This document shows, in pieces, positions 1-8,018 of a stretch of 64,000 bases of DNA. A program made the position numbers and the translations under genes. The DNA lies in contig NZ_ADVG01000002.1 in assembly GCF_000178855.1 (NCBI RefSeq), positions 2,480,001-2,544,000 on the forward strand, read 5' to 3'. Position 1 is the stretch's first letter. Each line of letters begins with the position of its first letter. Below the pieces are notes generated by a model that was not told the origin of the DNA, ran no database searches, and worked only from the letters and a program-made list of their open reading frames with translations. Source of the DNA: Ktedonobacter racemifer DSM 44963. Its GTDB lineage: Bacteria > Chloroflexota > Ktedonobacteria > Ktedonobacterales > Ktedonobacteraceae.

Positions 1-791
1 ATCATGAGGTGCTCCTGGCCGCGGCACGCGCGGGCAAGCATATTTTTACCGAAAAGGTCATTGCGCCCACGCTTCACGAATGTAACGCTATCATTAAGGC
101 AGTTGAAGAGGCCTCTGTCAAGCTCACGGTCTCCCTCCCACGCCTTAGCGCAGGATATACCCAGGCCATCCAGAGCCTCATCCAGCTCAACGCTTTTGGG
201 CAGTTGACCCTGGCACGTGTACGCCTCTCACACAACGGGGCACTTCCCAACGAGCGTTCGCCTCTCGGCTGGTTGCCTGAACACTTCTTCAATAAAGAGC
301 TATGTGGTGGCGGAGCCATGATCGACCTGGGATGCCACCCCATGTATCTGACGCGCCTCTTCCTGGGCATGCCCGAGAGCGTCAGCGCCAACTACGGCTA
401 TGTGACCGGGAAAGAGGTCGAGGATAACGCGCTGGTCTCGCTCCACTACGCGAACGGAGCGATTGGTGTTGTCGAGGCGGGCTTTGTCAATCCGTACTCG
501 CCCTTCACCATCGAGCTGCATGGGACGGAGGGCAGCCTGCTCTTTGGCACGCCTGAGGAGCAGCTCCAGATTCGTAGCCGCCTCTTTGCAGAGGGTCAGC
601 AGTGGAATACGATCACAGACCTGCCCGAGGACACCCCACTGCCCTTCCAGCAATGGGTCAAACATATCGAGGAAGACACGCTCGCCTCCGAGAACATTCA
701 AGCAGCCATTGACCTGACAACGCTGATGGAGGCGGCCAATCGCTCCGCGCAAGAGGGGCACGCCATCAAAATTTCCGAGCTGACACACTAG
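1..791 (+). CDS. Gfo/Idh/MocA family oxidoreductase, 5' end outside window
   Basis: The N-terminal Rossmann half is cut off by the window edge; reading in frame from base 3 there is no start that must be used. The visible part begins just before AGKHIFTEK, the usual AGKHV-x-EKP segment of NAD(P)-dependent sugar or inositol dehydrogenases. It continues into the C-terminal alpha/beta domain, with GGGAMIDLGCHP matching the family GG-x-LxDxGxH catalytic block. The family oxidises or reduces cyclic polyols and sugars; the substrate cannot be told. An AraC-type regulator and a second Gfo/Idh/MocA gene follow on the same strand, which suggests a sugar or inositol utilisation locus. Confidence 0.85.
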   Translation, partial: HEVLLAAARAGKHIFTEKVIAPTLHECNAIIKAVEEASVKLTVSLPRLSAGYTQAIQSLIQLNAFGQLTLARVRLSHNGALPNERSPLGWLPEHFFNKELCGGGAMIDLGCHPMYLTRLFLGMPESVSANYGYVTGKEVEDNALVSLHYANGAIGVVEAGFVNPYSPFTIELHGTEGSLLFGTPEEQLQIRSRLFAEGQQWNTITDLPEDTPLPFQQWVKHIEEDTLASENIQAAIDLTTLMEAANRSAQEGHAIKISELTH

Positions 792-828
792 ACGCAAAGC
801 GCGCTGGTGGTGAGTGGTCAGCAAAACC

Positions 829-1902
829 ATGACCGATCCGGCGCGCCTTTTGAGGGTTGACAGATTCGCAGAGCAGGAGGAGGCTTTCGTGGCAAAAGCG
901 GCTCGAGAACTGGACCGAGGTTCCATCCAGGCCTTGCGCAAGCAGGGCGGTCCTTTTCTCTTTGCGCCCATGCAGGCGGAACCTGATGCGCTTGACCGGC
1001 TTGATATCAGCTTCCGCTGGGGTCATTATGGCATTCGTATACTCCGTTGTCACCTTATCGCCTTTCAGGCGGGGCATGTTATTCCCTATCACAAGCACCA
1101 TAACTACGAGTTTCACTTCATTCCGCGCGGACAGGGGCGCTTAATCCTGGAGGATGGAAGCTATCCCCTGCACGCAGGGATGTTCTACCTTACCGGGCCA
1201 CAGGTACTTCACCAGCAGGAGGCGGGACCTCGTGAGGCCATGTACGAACTCTGCCTGCACCTGGACATCGTGCCCCTGGAGGAGCCAGACACCAGCATGG
1301 AATGGGGTGAGCAATGGGAGATTGTGGAAGCCGATGCCTGTATCCAGCAGCTAAGCACTATGGAGGCCAGGCCAGTGCTTGACCAGTATAGTGCCATGAA
1401 CTGGTTTCTTACGGCCTACCAGGCGTGGCAGGAAGGCGAATTTGGTGCCTTTACCACGATTCGTCAATCCATCATTCAAATCTTGCTGCGCACAGCACGC
1501 GTCCAGCATACGTCGCAACATCAACCGTCGCTCCCTTCACGCGATATGAACACGTATCGCTACCAGCTCGCGACACAGTATATACGCGACAACTATGCAC
1601 GCCCCCTGACGCTCAGCGAGGTCGCGGAGAGCCTGCATATCTGTGGACGCCAGCTGCAGCGCATTCTAGACCAGTACGCTAACGAGACCTTCAGCGGCTA
1701 CCTGGAGCGCTATCGCCTGGCGCAATTGTGCCAGGCCCTGACACACTCTGAGCAGACGATTGAGCAGCTAGCATACAACCACGGCTTCTCAAGCGGTAGC
1801 TACCTGCACTACGTTTTTAAGAAGCGCCTGGGTATGACACCGGCACAGTACCGCCAGCGCCAACAGCAAACGTTGGCTAATGGGTACCACGACCCCTGTT
1901 AA
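829..1902 (+). CDS. AraC-family transcriptional regulator with N-terminal cupin
   Basis: A protein of about 357 residues. The N-terminal half has a cupin-like sensing domain (motif YHKHHNYEFHF around residues 85-95). The last 100 residues hold two helix-turn-helix units typical of AraC/XylS, ending near GFSSGSYLHYVFKKRLG. Such proteins bind a sugar-type ligand and switch on neighbouring catabolic genes. ATG at 829 is preferred; a GTG at 814 is in frame and neither has a strong ribosome binding site. It sits between two Gfo/Idh/MocA genes on the same strand and is the obvious candidate to control them. Confidence 0.88.
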   Translation: MTDPARLLRVDRFAEQEEAFVAKAARELDRGSIQALRKQGGPFLFAPMQAEPDALDRLDISFRWGHYGIRILRCHLIAFQAGHVIPYHKHHNYEFHFIPRGQGRLILEDGSYPLHAGMFYLTGPQVLHQQEAGPREAMYELCLHLDIVPLEEPDTSMEWGEQWEIVEADACIQQLSTMEARPVLDQYSAMNWFLTAYQAWQEGEFGAFTTIRQSIIQILLRTARVQHTSQHQPSLPSRDMNTYRYQLATQYIRDNYARPLTLSEVAESLHICGRQLQRILDQYANETFSGYLERYRLAQLCQALTHSEQTIEQLAYNHGFSSGSYLHYVFKKRLGMTPAQYRQRQQQTLANGYHDPC

Positions 1903-1967
1903 TTTTGCGTGCTCATCCGTTGTAAAGAATCTAGTGGGGATTTGTTTCTATAGAGGAGAAAAGAAAA

Positions 1968-2963
1968 ATGACGATTAAAGTTGGACTGATCGGCTGTGGT
2001 GGTATCGCCGCCGTTCACGTCGGTGGCTATAATAAATTGACTGATGCAAAAATAGTGGCTGTCTGCGATGTCGTAGAGGAGAGCGCACGTATTCGCGCTG
2101 AGGAGGCCGGCGGAGCCGATGTCTATACCGATATGGGCAAAATGCTCCAGGAGGCAGACATCGATGCTGTAGACATCTGCCTGCCCCATCACCTGCATAA
2201 AGGCGCGATCATTGCCGCCGCGCAGGCAGGTAAGCACATTCTCTGCGAGAAGCCGCTCTGTCTCTCGCTGCAAGAGGCCGACGAGATCCGCCAGGCCGTA
2301 GAGGCCAATGGGATCACGCTGATGTGCGCGCATAACCAGCTCTACATTCCCGCGGTCCAGTATGCCAAGCGCCTGATCGCTGGTGGTACGATTGGCGATA
2401 TCTATGAAATCCGCACCACGGATTCGTTCTATCACACCTTTGATCCCAAGACCATTGGCTGGCGTGGTCAGCGCCAATTCATTGGCGGTGGTGAATTGAT
2501 CGATACGGGCTATCATCCCTCCTATCTCTTGCTCTACCTGGCTGATAGCAAGCCCATCGAGGTCACCGCTATGACGAGTAACCATCGCCTGAGTTTTATG
2601 GATGGTGAAGACTCGGCCCAGGTCCTGGTCCGTTTTGAGAATGGTGTGGTCGGCAACATCGTCACCAGCTGGGCCTATGAGCCAGGCGACAACACGGAAA
2701 AATTTGGCATCGTCGGTCAGCGCGGCTATGCCTATAGCAAGGGTAGCGACATCACCTACAAGATGCGTATGAGCGAGCCGCCCGTGGTGAACACGGTGAA
2801 ACTCTCGGGCATCAATACCTTTGACGCGGAGATCGCCGACTTCGTCAAATGCCTGCAAGAGCAGCGCCGCCCCATCAACAACCACGAGGATGGCATCAAC
2901 GTCCTCAAGATCATTCTCGGCGCCTACCAATCAGTCGAGCAGAAACGCACCATCGAGCTATAG
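1968..2963 (+). CDS. Gfo/Idh/MocA family oxidoreductase
   Basis: A complete 331-residue protein. The N-terminus has the Rossmann nucleotide-binding signature (GLIGCGGIAAVH, residues about 6-17), followed by AGKHILCEKPL near residue 90 and the C-terminal GGGELIDTGYHP block near residue 175. This is the canonical two-domain layout of NAD(P)-dependent sugar/inositol dehydrogenases. The ATG is preceded by a clear GAGGAG ribosome binding site. It lies 65 bases downstream of the AraC gene. The substrate is unknown; a role in sugar or polyol breakdown is inferred from the family and the paired arrangement. Confidence 0.9.
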   Translation: MTIKVGLIGCGGIAAVHVGGYNKLTDAKIVAVCDVVEESARIRAEEAGGADVYTDMGKMLQEADIDAVDICLPHHLHKGAIIAAAQAGKHILCEKPLCLSLQEADEIRQAVEANGITLMCAHNQLYIPAVQYAKRLIAGGTIGDIYEIRTTDSFYHTFDPKTIGWRGQRQFIGGGELIDTGYHPSYLLLYLADSKPIEVTAMTSNHRLSFMDGEDSAQVLVRFENGVVGNIVTSWAYEPGDNTEKFGIVGQRGYAYSKGSDITYKMRMSEPPVVNTVKLSGINTFDAEIADFVKCLQEQRRPINNHEDGINVLKIILGAYQSVEQKRTIEL

Positions 2964-3014
2964 CCCGCTACTAGCGTACACGGCTACTGGCGGTGGCATA
3001 CCCTTTATAGAATC

Positions 3015-3070
3015 AAGGTGTGTCGGTGTGGGTTTCGGGCGGATGCCCGAAACCCACACCGACACACCTT
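3015..3070. terminator. Long perfect hairpin, 26-bp stem
   Basis: The arms 3015-3040 and 3045-3070 are exact reverse complements around a 4-base loop (GGAT). It is followed by a short T-rich stretch on the plus strand, fitting termination of the oxidoreductase gene ending at 2963. Confidence 0.85.
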
Positions 3071-3144
3071 TACTTTTTGCCGGGTCAGCGGGTTATAATT
3101 AAATGAGAATAAACACAAAAAGCTAATCTGAGAAACGGAGAACA

Positions 3145-3957
3145 GTGCAGAAACGTCCTCTCTCGCCTCAAGCGCGCTTCTGGCTCCAACAAACGCTTGC
3201 GATCCTCTCTTTGATCGTTAGCACCCTGGTGCTGGGCCTGATCTTTCGCTCATGGCCCCTGGCGATTGCCTTTATGCTGCTGCTCCTGGCCCATGAACTG
3301 GGGCATCTGCTGGCGCTACGCATCAAGAAATTGCCCGCGCGTGGGCCATATTTCATTCCGCTTATTGGCGCGTTCGTGGCCATGCCCAGGCTACGCAAGC
3401 CCGCAGATATTACCTTTGTCGCGCTGGCAGGCCCCTTTCTGGGAGGGCTGGGAGCGATTTTCTGCTATGGAATATCATGGTATGTGAGCGCGCGTAGTTG
3501 TTACGGCCCCGTCTTTACGAGTATCAATACGCTTATCCCTCGACTCTGTTTTCTGCTCGATGGGGGACACTTCTGGCTGGTACTGGCAAATGTTGGCTTC
3601 TATCTGAATCTACTCAACCTCTTGCCTCTGCACCCGCTGGATGGAGGGCGGGTCGCGCCGCTGATCTCAAAGTGGCTCTTCTTGCTGGGCATTCCTCTGG
3701 GTATATTCTTACTCTTTGATTCATTTTCAACCAGGTCGCCCCTGGAGAGCGTCTTTAGCCTGATTACCCTGGTACTGGTTATTGTCAGCGTGGCCTTAAC
3801 CGTCGTCAATATGCGCAAGCCACCCTACCGGGTGCTCCCTGTTCGTGGGCGCACGAAAGTCATAATAGCCGTAGCCTATGTGGCCATGGTGGCCATGCTA
3901 GGCTACGGCTGGTGGCTGACCTACCACTTATTGAACATTGTCAACGGGTTCTCGTAA
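3145..3957 (+). CDS. Site-2 protease-like (M50) membrane metallopeptidase
   Basis: A 270-residue hydrophobic protein with several membrane segments. HELGH at residues 50-54 is the zinc-binding HExxH motif set inside a membrane helix. LHPLDGG at about 162-168 corresponds to the second conserved motif (NPDG-like), whose aspartate is the third zinc ligand. S2P enzymes cut transmembrane segments of regulatory proteins such as anti-sigma factors; no partner is visible here. The start is a GTG at 3145 with an upstream GGAGAA. Confidence 0.82.
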   Translation: MQKRPLSPQARFWLQQTLAILSLIVSTLVLGLIFRSWPLAIAFMLLLLAHELGHLLALRIKKLPARGPYFIPLIGAFVAMPRLRKPADITFVALAGPFLGGLGAIFCYGISWYVSARSCYGPVFTSINTLIPRLCFLLDGGHFWLVLANVGFYLNLLNLLPLHPLDGGRVAPLISKWLFLLGIPLGIFLLFDSFSTRSPLESVFSLITLVLVIVSVALTVVNMRKPPYRVLPVRGRTKVIIAVAYVAMVAMLGYGWWLTYHLLNIVNGFS

Positions 3958-3996
3958 CATGCGTAGTATATCCTGGTGTAGTATATCCGGTGCCAC

Positions 3997-4560
3997 TTAT
4001 ATGGAAGTTGAGTCACTTGCTTGCTGGGCACGCCATTCGCTGGCGAGAATGCCATAGACGAGGGTGTCCCACCAGCGTTCTTGCATCCAGCCATTTTCGC
4101 GCAAGTGCCCCTCCAGGCGCATACCTATCTTTTCCAGGACATGCGCTGAAGCAGTGTTTTCGACGACGCATTGCGCATAGATACGATGCAGGCGCAACTC
4201 GTTGAAACCGAAGTCGAGCAACGCGCGCGCAACCTCGGTAGCATAGCCATGGCCCCAGTGTGTGGAGGCAAATTCATAGCCGATATGGGACTCCCAGGGT
4301 TGCGCATGCGTTGAGCGAATACCGCCATTACCGATCAGTGTACTGCTCTCTGGCAAGATCACAGCGAACTGGTAGCGATAGCGAGGGCGCTCTTCACGCC
4401 AGTTAATAAACATCTGCACAAAATCGCGCGCATCCCCTTCTGTGCGGTACGTCCAGGGAGTATAGCGCAGATAGAGTAGATCGTTCTGATAGGCTTGTAC
4501 GGCCTGCCAATCGTCCTCCTCGAATTCACGCAGTTGGAGACGAGCGGTAGAGAGAAGCAT
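3997..4560 (-). CDS. GNAT-family N-acetyltransferase (RimJ/RimL type)
   Basis: The protein is 187 residues when started at the ATG at 4560; longer in-frame starts would run into the upstream gene, which ends at 4578. It begins TARLQLREFEEDDW, the typical start of RimJ/RimL-like acetyltransferases. It contains GYEFASTHWGHGYATEVARALLDF, the acetyl-CoA binding region, and ENTASAHVLEKIGM, the family's C-terminal motif. It transfers an acetyl group from acetyl-CoA to an amine, often a protein N-terminus; the target is unknown. It probably forms a transcript with the RAM-domain gene 17 bases upstream. Confidence 0.88.
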   Translation of the reverse strand: MLLSTARLQLREFEEDDWQAVQAYQNDLLYLRYTPWTYRTEGDARDFVQMFINWREERPRYRYQFAVILPESSTLIGNGGIRSTHAQPWESHIGYEFASTHWGHGYATEVARALLDFGFNELRLHRIYAQCVVENTASAHVLEKIGMRLEGHLRENGWMQERWWDTLVYGILASEWRAQQASDSTSI

Positions 4561-4577
4561 GCAACGATCCCTTATCC

Positions 4578-4856
4578 TTACTCGATACCAATATCCCAGG
4601 CCTGTTGCAGGTCTGCGCGCGAAAAGCACTTAAAGGCCATCAGCGTATGGGTCTTTTCGATGGAGGAGATCTTCTGCATATGCGTCGTCACCACCGTTGA
4701 CAGATCATCGTACTGCGCCACACGCACCAGCGCGACCAGATCATATTCGCCAGTAACAGAGTACACATCAGAGACGCCGTTGATCTCTAACAGTCGTTGC
4801 GCGGTCTCATTGACCTGCCCACGCGCTACATTGATTAACACTATCGCGGATAACAT
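4578..4856 (-). CDS. Stand-alone Lrp/AsnC ligand-binding (RAM) domain protein
   Basis: A 92-residue protein equivalent to the C-terminal RAM domain of Lrp/AsnC regulators (LLEINGVSDVYSVTGEYDLVALV then a TLMAFKCF-like end). It has no helix-turn-helix. RAM-only proteins bind amino acids or small effectors and may modulate full-length Lrp proteins. The ATG at 4856 with AAGGGCAAGG upstream is chosen over a TTG at 4883. The gene lies just upstream of the acetyltransferase and is divergent from the ligase gene at 5039. Confidence 0.82.
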   Translation of the reverse strand: MLSAIVLINVARGQVNETAQRLLEINGVSDVYSVTGEYDLVALVRVAQYDDLSTVVTTHMQKISSIEKTHTLMAFKCFSRADLQQAWDIGIE

Positions 4857-4940
4857 AGAGTCTCGACCTTGCCCTTTCTTCAAAGTTTGTATGTAGTATT
4901 CACTCTATCATGTGGCACTAGAAATCGACAAGAGAAAGGC

Positions 4941-4989
4941 AGTGTTGTATTGAGTGGGGGCTTCGTTCGCCCCCACTCAATACAACACT
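4941..4989. terminator. Long hairpin, 21-bp perfect stem, between divergent genes
   Basis: The arms 4941-4961 and 4969-4989 are exact reverse complements with a 7-base loop. It lies between two divergently transcribed genes, so it sits upstream of both. It may insulate the two promoters rather than end a transcript. Confidence 0.75.
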
Positions 4990-5038
4990 ATCCCCCAAAA
5001 TGAAACGTACTTCATCCTTCACATAAGGAGACAAACCC

Positions 5039-6226
5039 ATGTCCACTACCGAAGTATTCTCGCTGGGGGTTGAGGAGGAGTATCAAATTGTCGACCCAAC
5101 CAGTCGAGAACTGGATTCGATAGCGGAAGAAATTGTGCAGGAAGCGCAAAAAACGCTGGGCAAGGATGTACAACTCGAAATTCAGCTGTCGCAGGTCGAG
5201 GTCGCAACTCCCGTATGCGCGAGCCTGGCCGAAGTCAGAGATCAGCTTACGCGTTTGCGTGGCACGGTCATAGACGTAGCCCACGTCTTTCATAAACGCA
5301 TTGCCTCTTCGGGGACGCACCCGTTCTCCCTCTGGCAAGAGCAGCCCTTCACGCCTCGTGCTCGCTACCTGGCTCTTGAACGCGATTACCAACAGCTGGC
5401 ACGCGAACAGGCCATCTTTGGCTGTCATGTGCATGTCGGCATCAGTCAGCGTGAGCTTGGACTCCAAATCATGAACCAGGCTCGTACCTGGCTTTCACCG
5501 CTGATCGCGCTTACCGCGAACTCGCCCTTCTGGTGCGGCCTGGATACAGGCTATGCCAGCTATCGCATCCCCCACTGGGGGCGCTGGCCACAGTCGGGCC
5601 TGCCACAGCATTTCTCCTCGCTGCGAGATTATGATAATCTGCTCCAACTCCTGGTCAAGACGCGCAGTATCGATGATCCAACCAAGATTTATTGGGATAT
5701 TCGCCTCTCTGAACGCTATCCTACCATTGAGGTACGCGTTGCGGACGTCTGCCTGACTATTGATGAAGCGGTCATGGCCACCGCCCTCATACGCGCCTTG
5801 ATTCGCGCCTGTCACGAGCAGGTAATCCAGCGCCAGCAAGCGGAGCCAATCCGTATGGAACTCTTACGCATGGCCCACTGGCACGCCGCGCGCTACGGCC
5901 TGGAGGGCGACCTGCTGGATGTGCACGCGCAAGAGACCGTGCCCGCGCCAGTCATGATTGAGCGCTTCCTGACCTTCCTGCGCCCATCTCTGGAGGCGTC
6001 TAACGACTGGCAAGAGGCTTCGACGCTGGTCCAGAAAACGCTGCGTGAGGGCAATGGTGCAATGAGGCAGAGGCGGATCTATCGCCAGCGCCAGGAACTG
6101 CGTGATGTCGTGGATTATATCGTGCAAGAGACGGCAGCAGGCACTCCGAGGTCACACATAGACCCATCTATATATCACTATATCAATCCAGGCCTGAGTG
6201 GCGGAGCAGAATCCAATCCCATATGA
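5039..6226 (+). CDS. YbdK-type carboxylate-amine ligase (glutamate-cysteine ligase 2 family)
   Basis: A 395-residue protein of the GCS2 family. It opens with SLGVEEEYQIVDP, the ATP/metal-binding start of YbdK enzymes, followed by EIQLSQVEVATPVC and CHVHVGI, which carry conserved glutamates and histidines of the active site. Members join an amino acid carboxylate to an amine with ATP; YbdK itself has weak glutamate-cysteine ligase activity. The true substrate here is unknown. The start ATG has AAGGAG at good spacing. Confidence 0.88.
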   Translation: MSTTEVFSLGVEEEYQIVDPTSRELDSIAEEIVQEAQKTLGKDVQLEIQLSQVEVATPVCASLAEVRDQLTRLRGTVIDVAHVFHKRIASSGTHPFSLWQEQPFTPRARYLALERDYQQLAREQAIFGCHVHVGISQRELGLQIMNQARTWLSPLIALTANSPFWCGLDTGYASYRIPHWGRWPQSGLPQHFSSLRDYDNLLQLLVKTRSIDDPTKIYWDIRLSERYPTIEVRVADVCLTIDEAVMATALIRALIRACHEQVIQRQQAEPIRMELLRMAHWHAARYGLEGDLLDVHAQETVPAPVMIERFLTFLRPSLEASNDWQEASTLVQKTLREGNGAMRQRRIYRQRQELRDVVDYIVQETAAGTPRSHIDPSIYHYINPGLSGGAESNPI

Positions 6227-6268
6227 CTTAGTGATGTATTTATTCTATCCAGGGGGAAGATACAAGCT

Positions 6269-6367
6269 GTAGGGTCCAAGCTAGCTTGGACTCCGAGCGA
6301 AGCGACGAACCCCTGCGGCAAGGTATCGGCCTGCGGGCCCCAGAGTCCATGCGAGCATGGACCCTAC
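6269..6367. repeat. Palindromic dispersed repeat, copy 1
   Basis: Two outward-facing 25-base arms (6269-6293 and 6343-6367) both carry GTAGGGTCCA at their outer end and GACTC at the inner end; each arm is itself a near palindrome. The same arms plus a CGAGCGAAGCGAC segment occur in opposite orientation at 36304-36400. Size and structure resemble a small non-autonomous repeat. Its right end overlaps the stop codon of the next gene. Confidence 0.75.
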
Positions 6368-6858
6368 TGTGAGAAGGCAGAGGGCATCATCGTTCGCCAG
6401 GGAGTAGGTGGTGAGGCAATGACGGCTGGTTCCCAGCCTATTTCACCATAAAGGATCGAGCCATCCCAGGTAGGATTTTTATGGAAATAGCGATAGCGCA
6501 CCTGCCAATGCCGCCCCACTTGCTTCTTCTCATAGCAAGCGGTCACAACGTTGAGATGAAATGCCAGCAACTGCGCATAGTATGGTTGCAAGTTATACTC
6601 CATTTCATCTGTATCCAGTGTATGTTCGTTGAACGAGAACTGAATATTAAAGCAATAGGGATACTCTATAACTTCAGGATCCCGCTCCTCCTCTTCAGTG
6701 CATTGCACAAGCACAATCATACCCAGCGTCTCAAACTGACAATAGGGTGAGCCTGCGAAAGATTTATCGGTAAAGGGGGGTAAATTAAGAAGCGCACGTA
6801 TCTCCGTTGCAAGCTGCTGCAATGATTGGTGCGTTTTAATAGAGATCTGCAATGCCAT
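6364..6858 (-). CDS. Hypothetical protein, unknown family
   Basis: A 164-residue soluble protein I do not recognise. It is acidic in the middle (QCTEEEERDPEV), rich in aromatic residues (NPTWDGSILYGEIGWEP), and has no signal peptide or membrane segment. ATG at 6858 is chosen because AAGGAGC lies just upstream; an upstream in-frame start at 6876 lacks one. The last codons and the stop lie inside the palindromic repeat at 6269-6367, so the present C-terminus may have been shaped by that insertion. It stands alone on the minus strand. Confidence 0.6.
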   Translation of the reverse strand: MALQISIKTHQSLQQLATEIRALLNLPPFTDKSFAGSPYCQFETLGMIVLVQCTEEEERDPEVIEYPYCFNIQFSFNEHTLDTDEMEYNLQPYYAQLLAFHLNVVTACYEKKQVGRHWQVRYRYFHKNPTWDGSILYGEIGWEPAVIASPPTPWRTMMPSAFSQ

Positions 6859-7177
6859 AGAACGGCTCCTTAGCAATACGGAGATTTACGTATACGTTCC
6901 ATGAAAATATGTAATCAATATCTTACGACTGATAAGGAGCGGTGTCAAGCAGAGGAAAACAGAGAAAATAGTTGCGATGGCAGATTATGACTGGTATACT
7001 CAAAAGGATTGAACAGTACTTCCGCAAAAATAGGCGAAAAGAAGAATTCTTCTCTATCACTACTCTCATCTCCACCGACGAAAACTCAACGCCTGGTATG
7101 GATGGGAGACTCTGGTGTAACCCGAAATTACCTTGAGCAGGCAGTAAGTAACGCGGCTCTAGACCACCTGAGGATAT
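6859..7177. other. Intergenic region between divergent genes
   Basis: About 320 AT-richer bases separate the hypothetical gene from the SprT-like gene. No convincing gene, RNA or long repeat is seen; it should carry the promoters of both neighbours. Confidence 0.4.
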
Positions 7178-7846
7178 ATGACCACGACAAAGAAGAGCAA
7201 AAACACGCGGACGCGACGAAGCATTGCTCCCGTTCCCCCCACATTGATGGGTGCCCCCTGCATTTATGGAGATCGAACAATCTTACAGCACTGGCTCAAG
7301 CACTACTGGCAGAAGCTCCAACTTCCCGAACATGAATTGACTCACCTGGCTATTACCCAGGACCGGCAGGAGTTTATGCGCTGGACTGGGAAACGCCTCA
7401 ACCTCATGACACTGGGCTGCTATTGCTATGTCACTATGGCGCAGGCTTTGCGCAAGGAGTACTGGCACCTGATCTTTATTGAGCCAGATCTGCAACCCAA
7501 ATCAATCGAGGTCACGGTCGCCCATGAGCTCATCCACCTGGCGGATCGTGTCAATGGCACGCCCCGCAAACACCGGCACCACGGCTATGACTCAATCGCC
7601 GCCGACGAGGCGGCTGTGACTGGTTATGGATTGGAAGAGTTACGCGCGCTCCTCTTTGAAGAGAGCAAACGCCGCGAAGAGATGCGCCGCGCACGCCGCC
7701 CCATCCGCTACATCTATGAATGCCCCAGTTGTGGCAAGCAGTATCCGCGGACCCGCCGCTACAGCCGCCCGGTTTCCTGTAGCAACTGTGATAAACACTA
7801 TAACCCGCAATTTCGCCTCCAGGAGAGCAACGCCGCCTCGGCATAA
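7178..7846 (+). CDS. SprT-like zinc metalloprotease-domain protein
   Basis: A 222-residue protein. HELIH at residues 116-120 is an HExxH zinc site, and a further histidine cluster (HRHHGYD) follows. The C-terminus has a zinc ribbon, C182-x2-C185 and C201-x2-C204. This combination of SprT-like fold and zinc ribbon resembles SprT and the Spartan family, which act on proteins bound to DNA; the bacterial proteins are poorly characterised. The start at 7178 has GAGG five bases upstream. Confidence 0.78.
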   Translation: MTTTKKSKNTRTRRSIAPVPPTLMGAPCIYGDRTILQHWLKHYWQKLQLPEHELTHLAITQDRQEFMRWTGKRLNLMTLGCYCYVTMAQALRKEYWHLIFIEPDLQPKSIEVTVAHELIHLADRVNGTPRKHRHHGYDSIAADEAAVTGYGLEELRALLFEESKRREEMRRARRPIRYIYECPSCGKQYPRTRRYSRPVSCSNCDKHYNPQFRLQESNAASA

Positions 7847-7855
7847 ATGCCTTGA

Positions 7856-7912
7856 TAATGGGTGTGGTGCATGCTGTTGCCCGCAGGCCAACAGCATGCA
7901 CCACACCCATTA
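7856..7912. terminator. Long hairpin, 24-bp perfect stem
   Basis: The arms 7856-7879 and 7889-7912 are exact reverse complements. It begins 9 bases after the stop of the SprT-like gene. Confidence 0.82.
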
Positions 7913-8018
7913 CCCATAAGGGAAGAGGAGGTGAAACCAGTTCCCACAACAATTTCCCATTCGAAACATACCACTCAGGCTGAGGTATACTGAGAGCAGA
8001 GAAAAAGGAGAGAGAATC

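Noticed and set aside
1899..2930. Long open frame of 343 codons on the minus strand
   Set aside because: It lies opposite the Gfo/Idh/MocA gene, whose protein has clear motifs; the minus frame has no family features or ribosome binding site.
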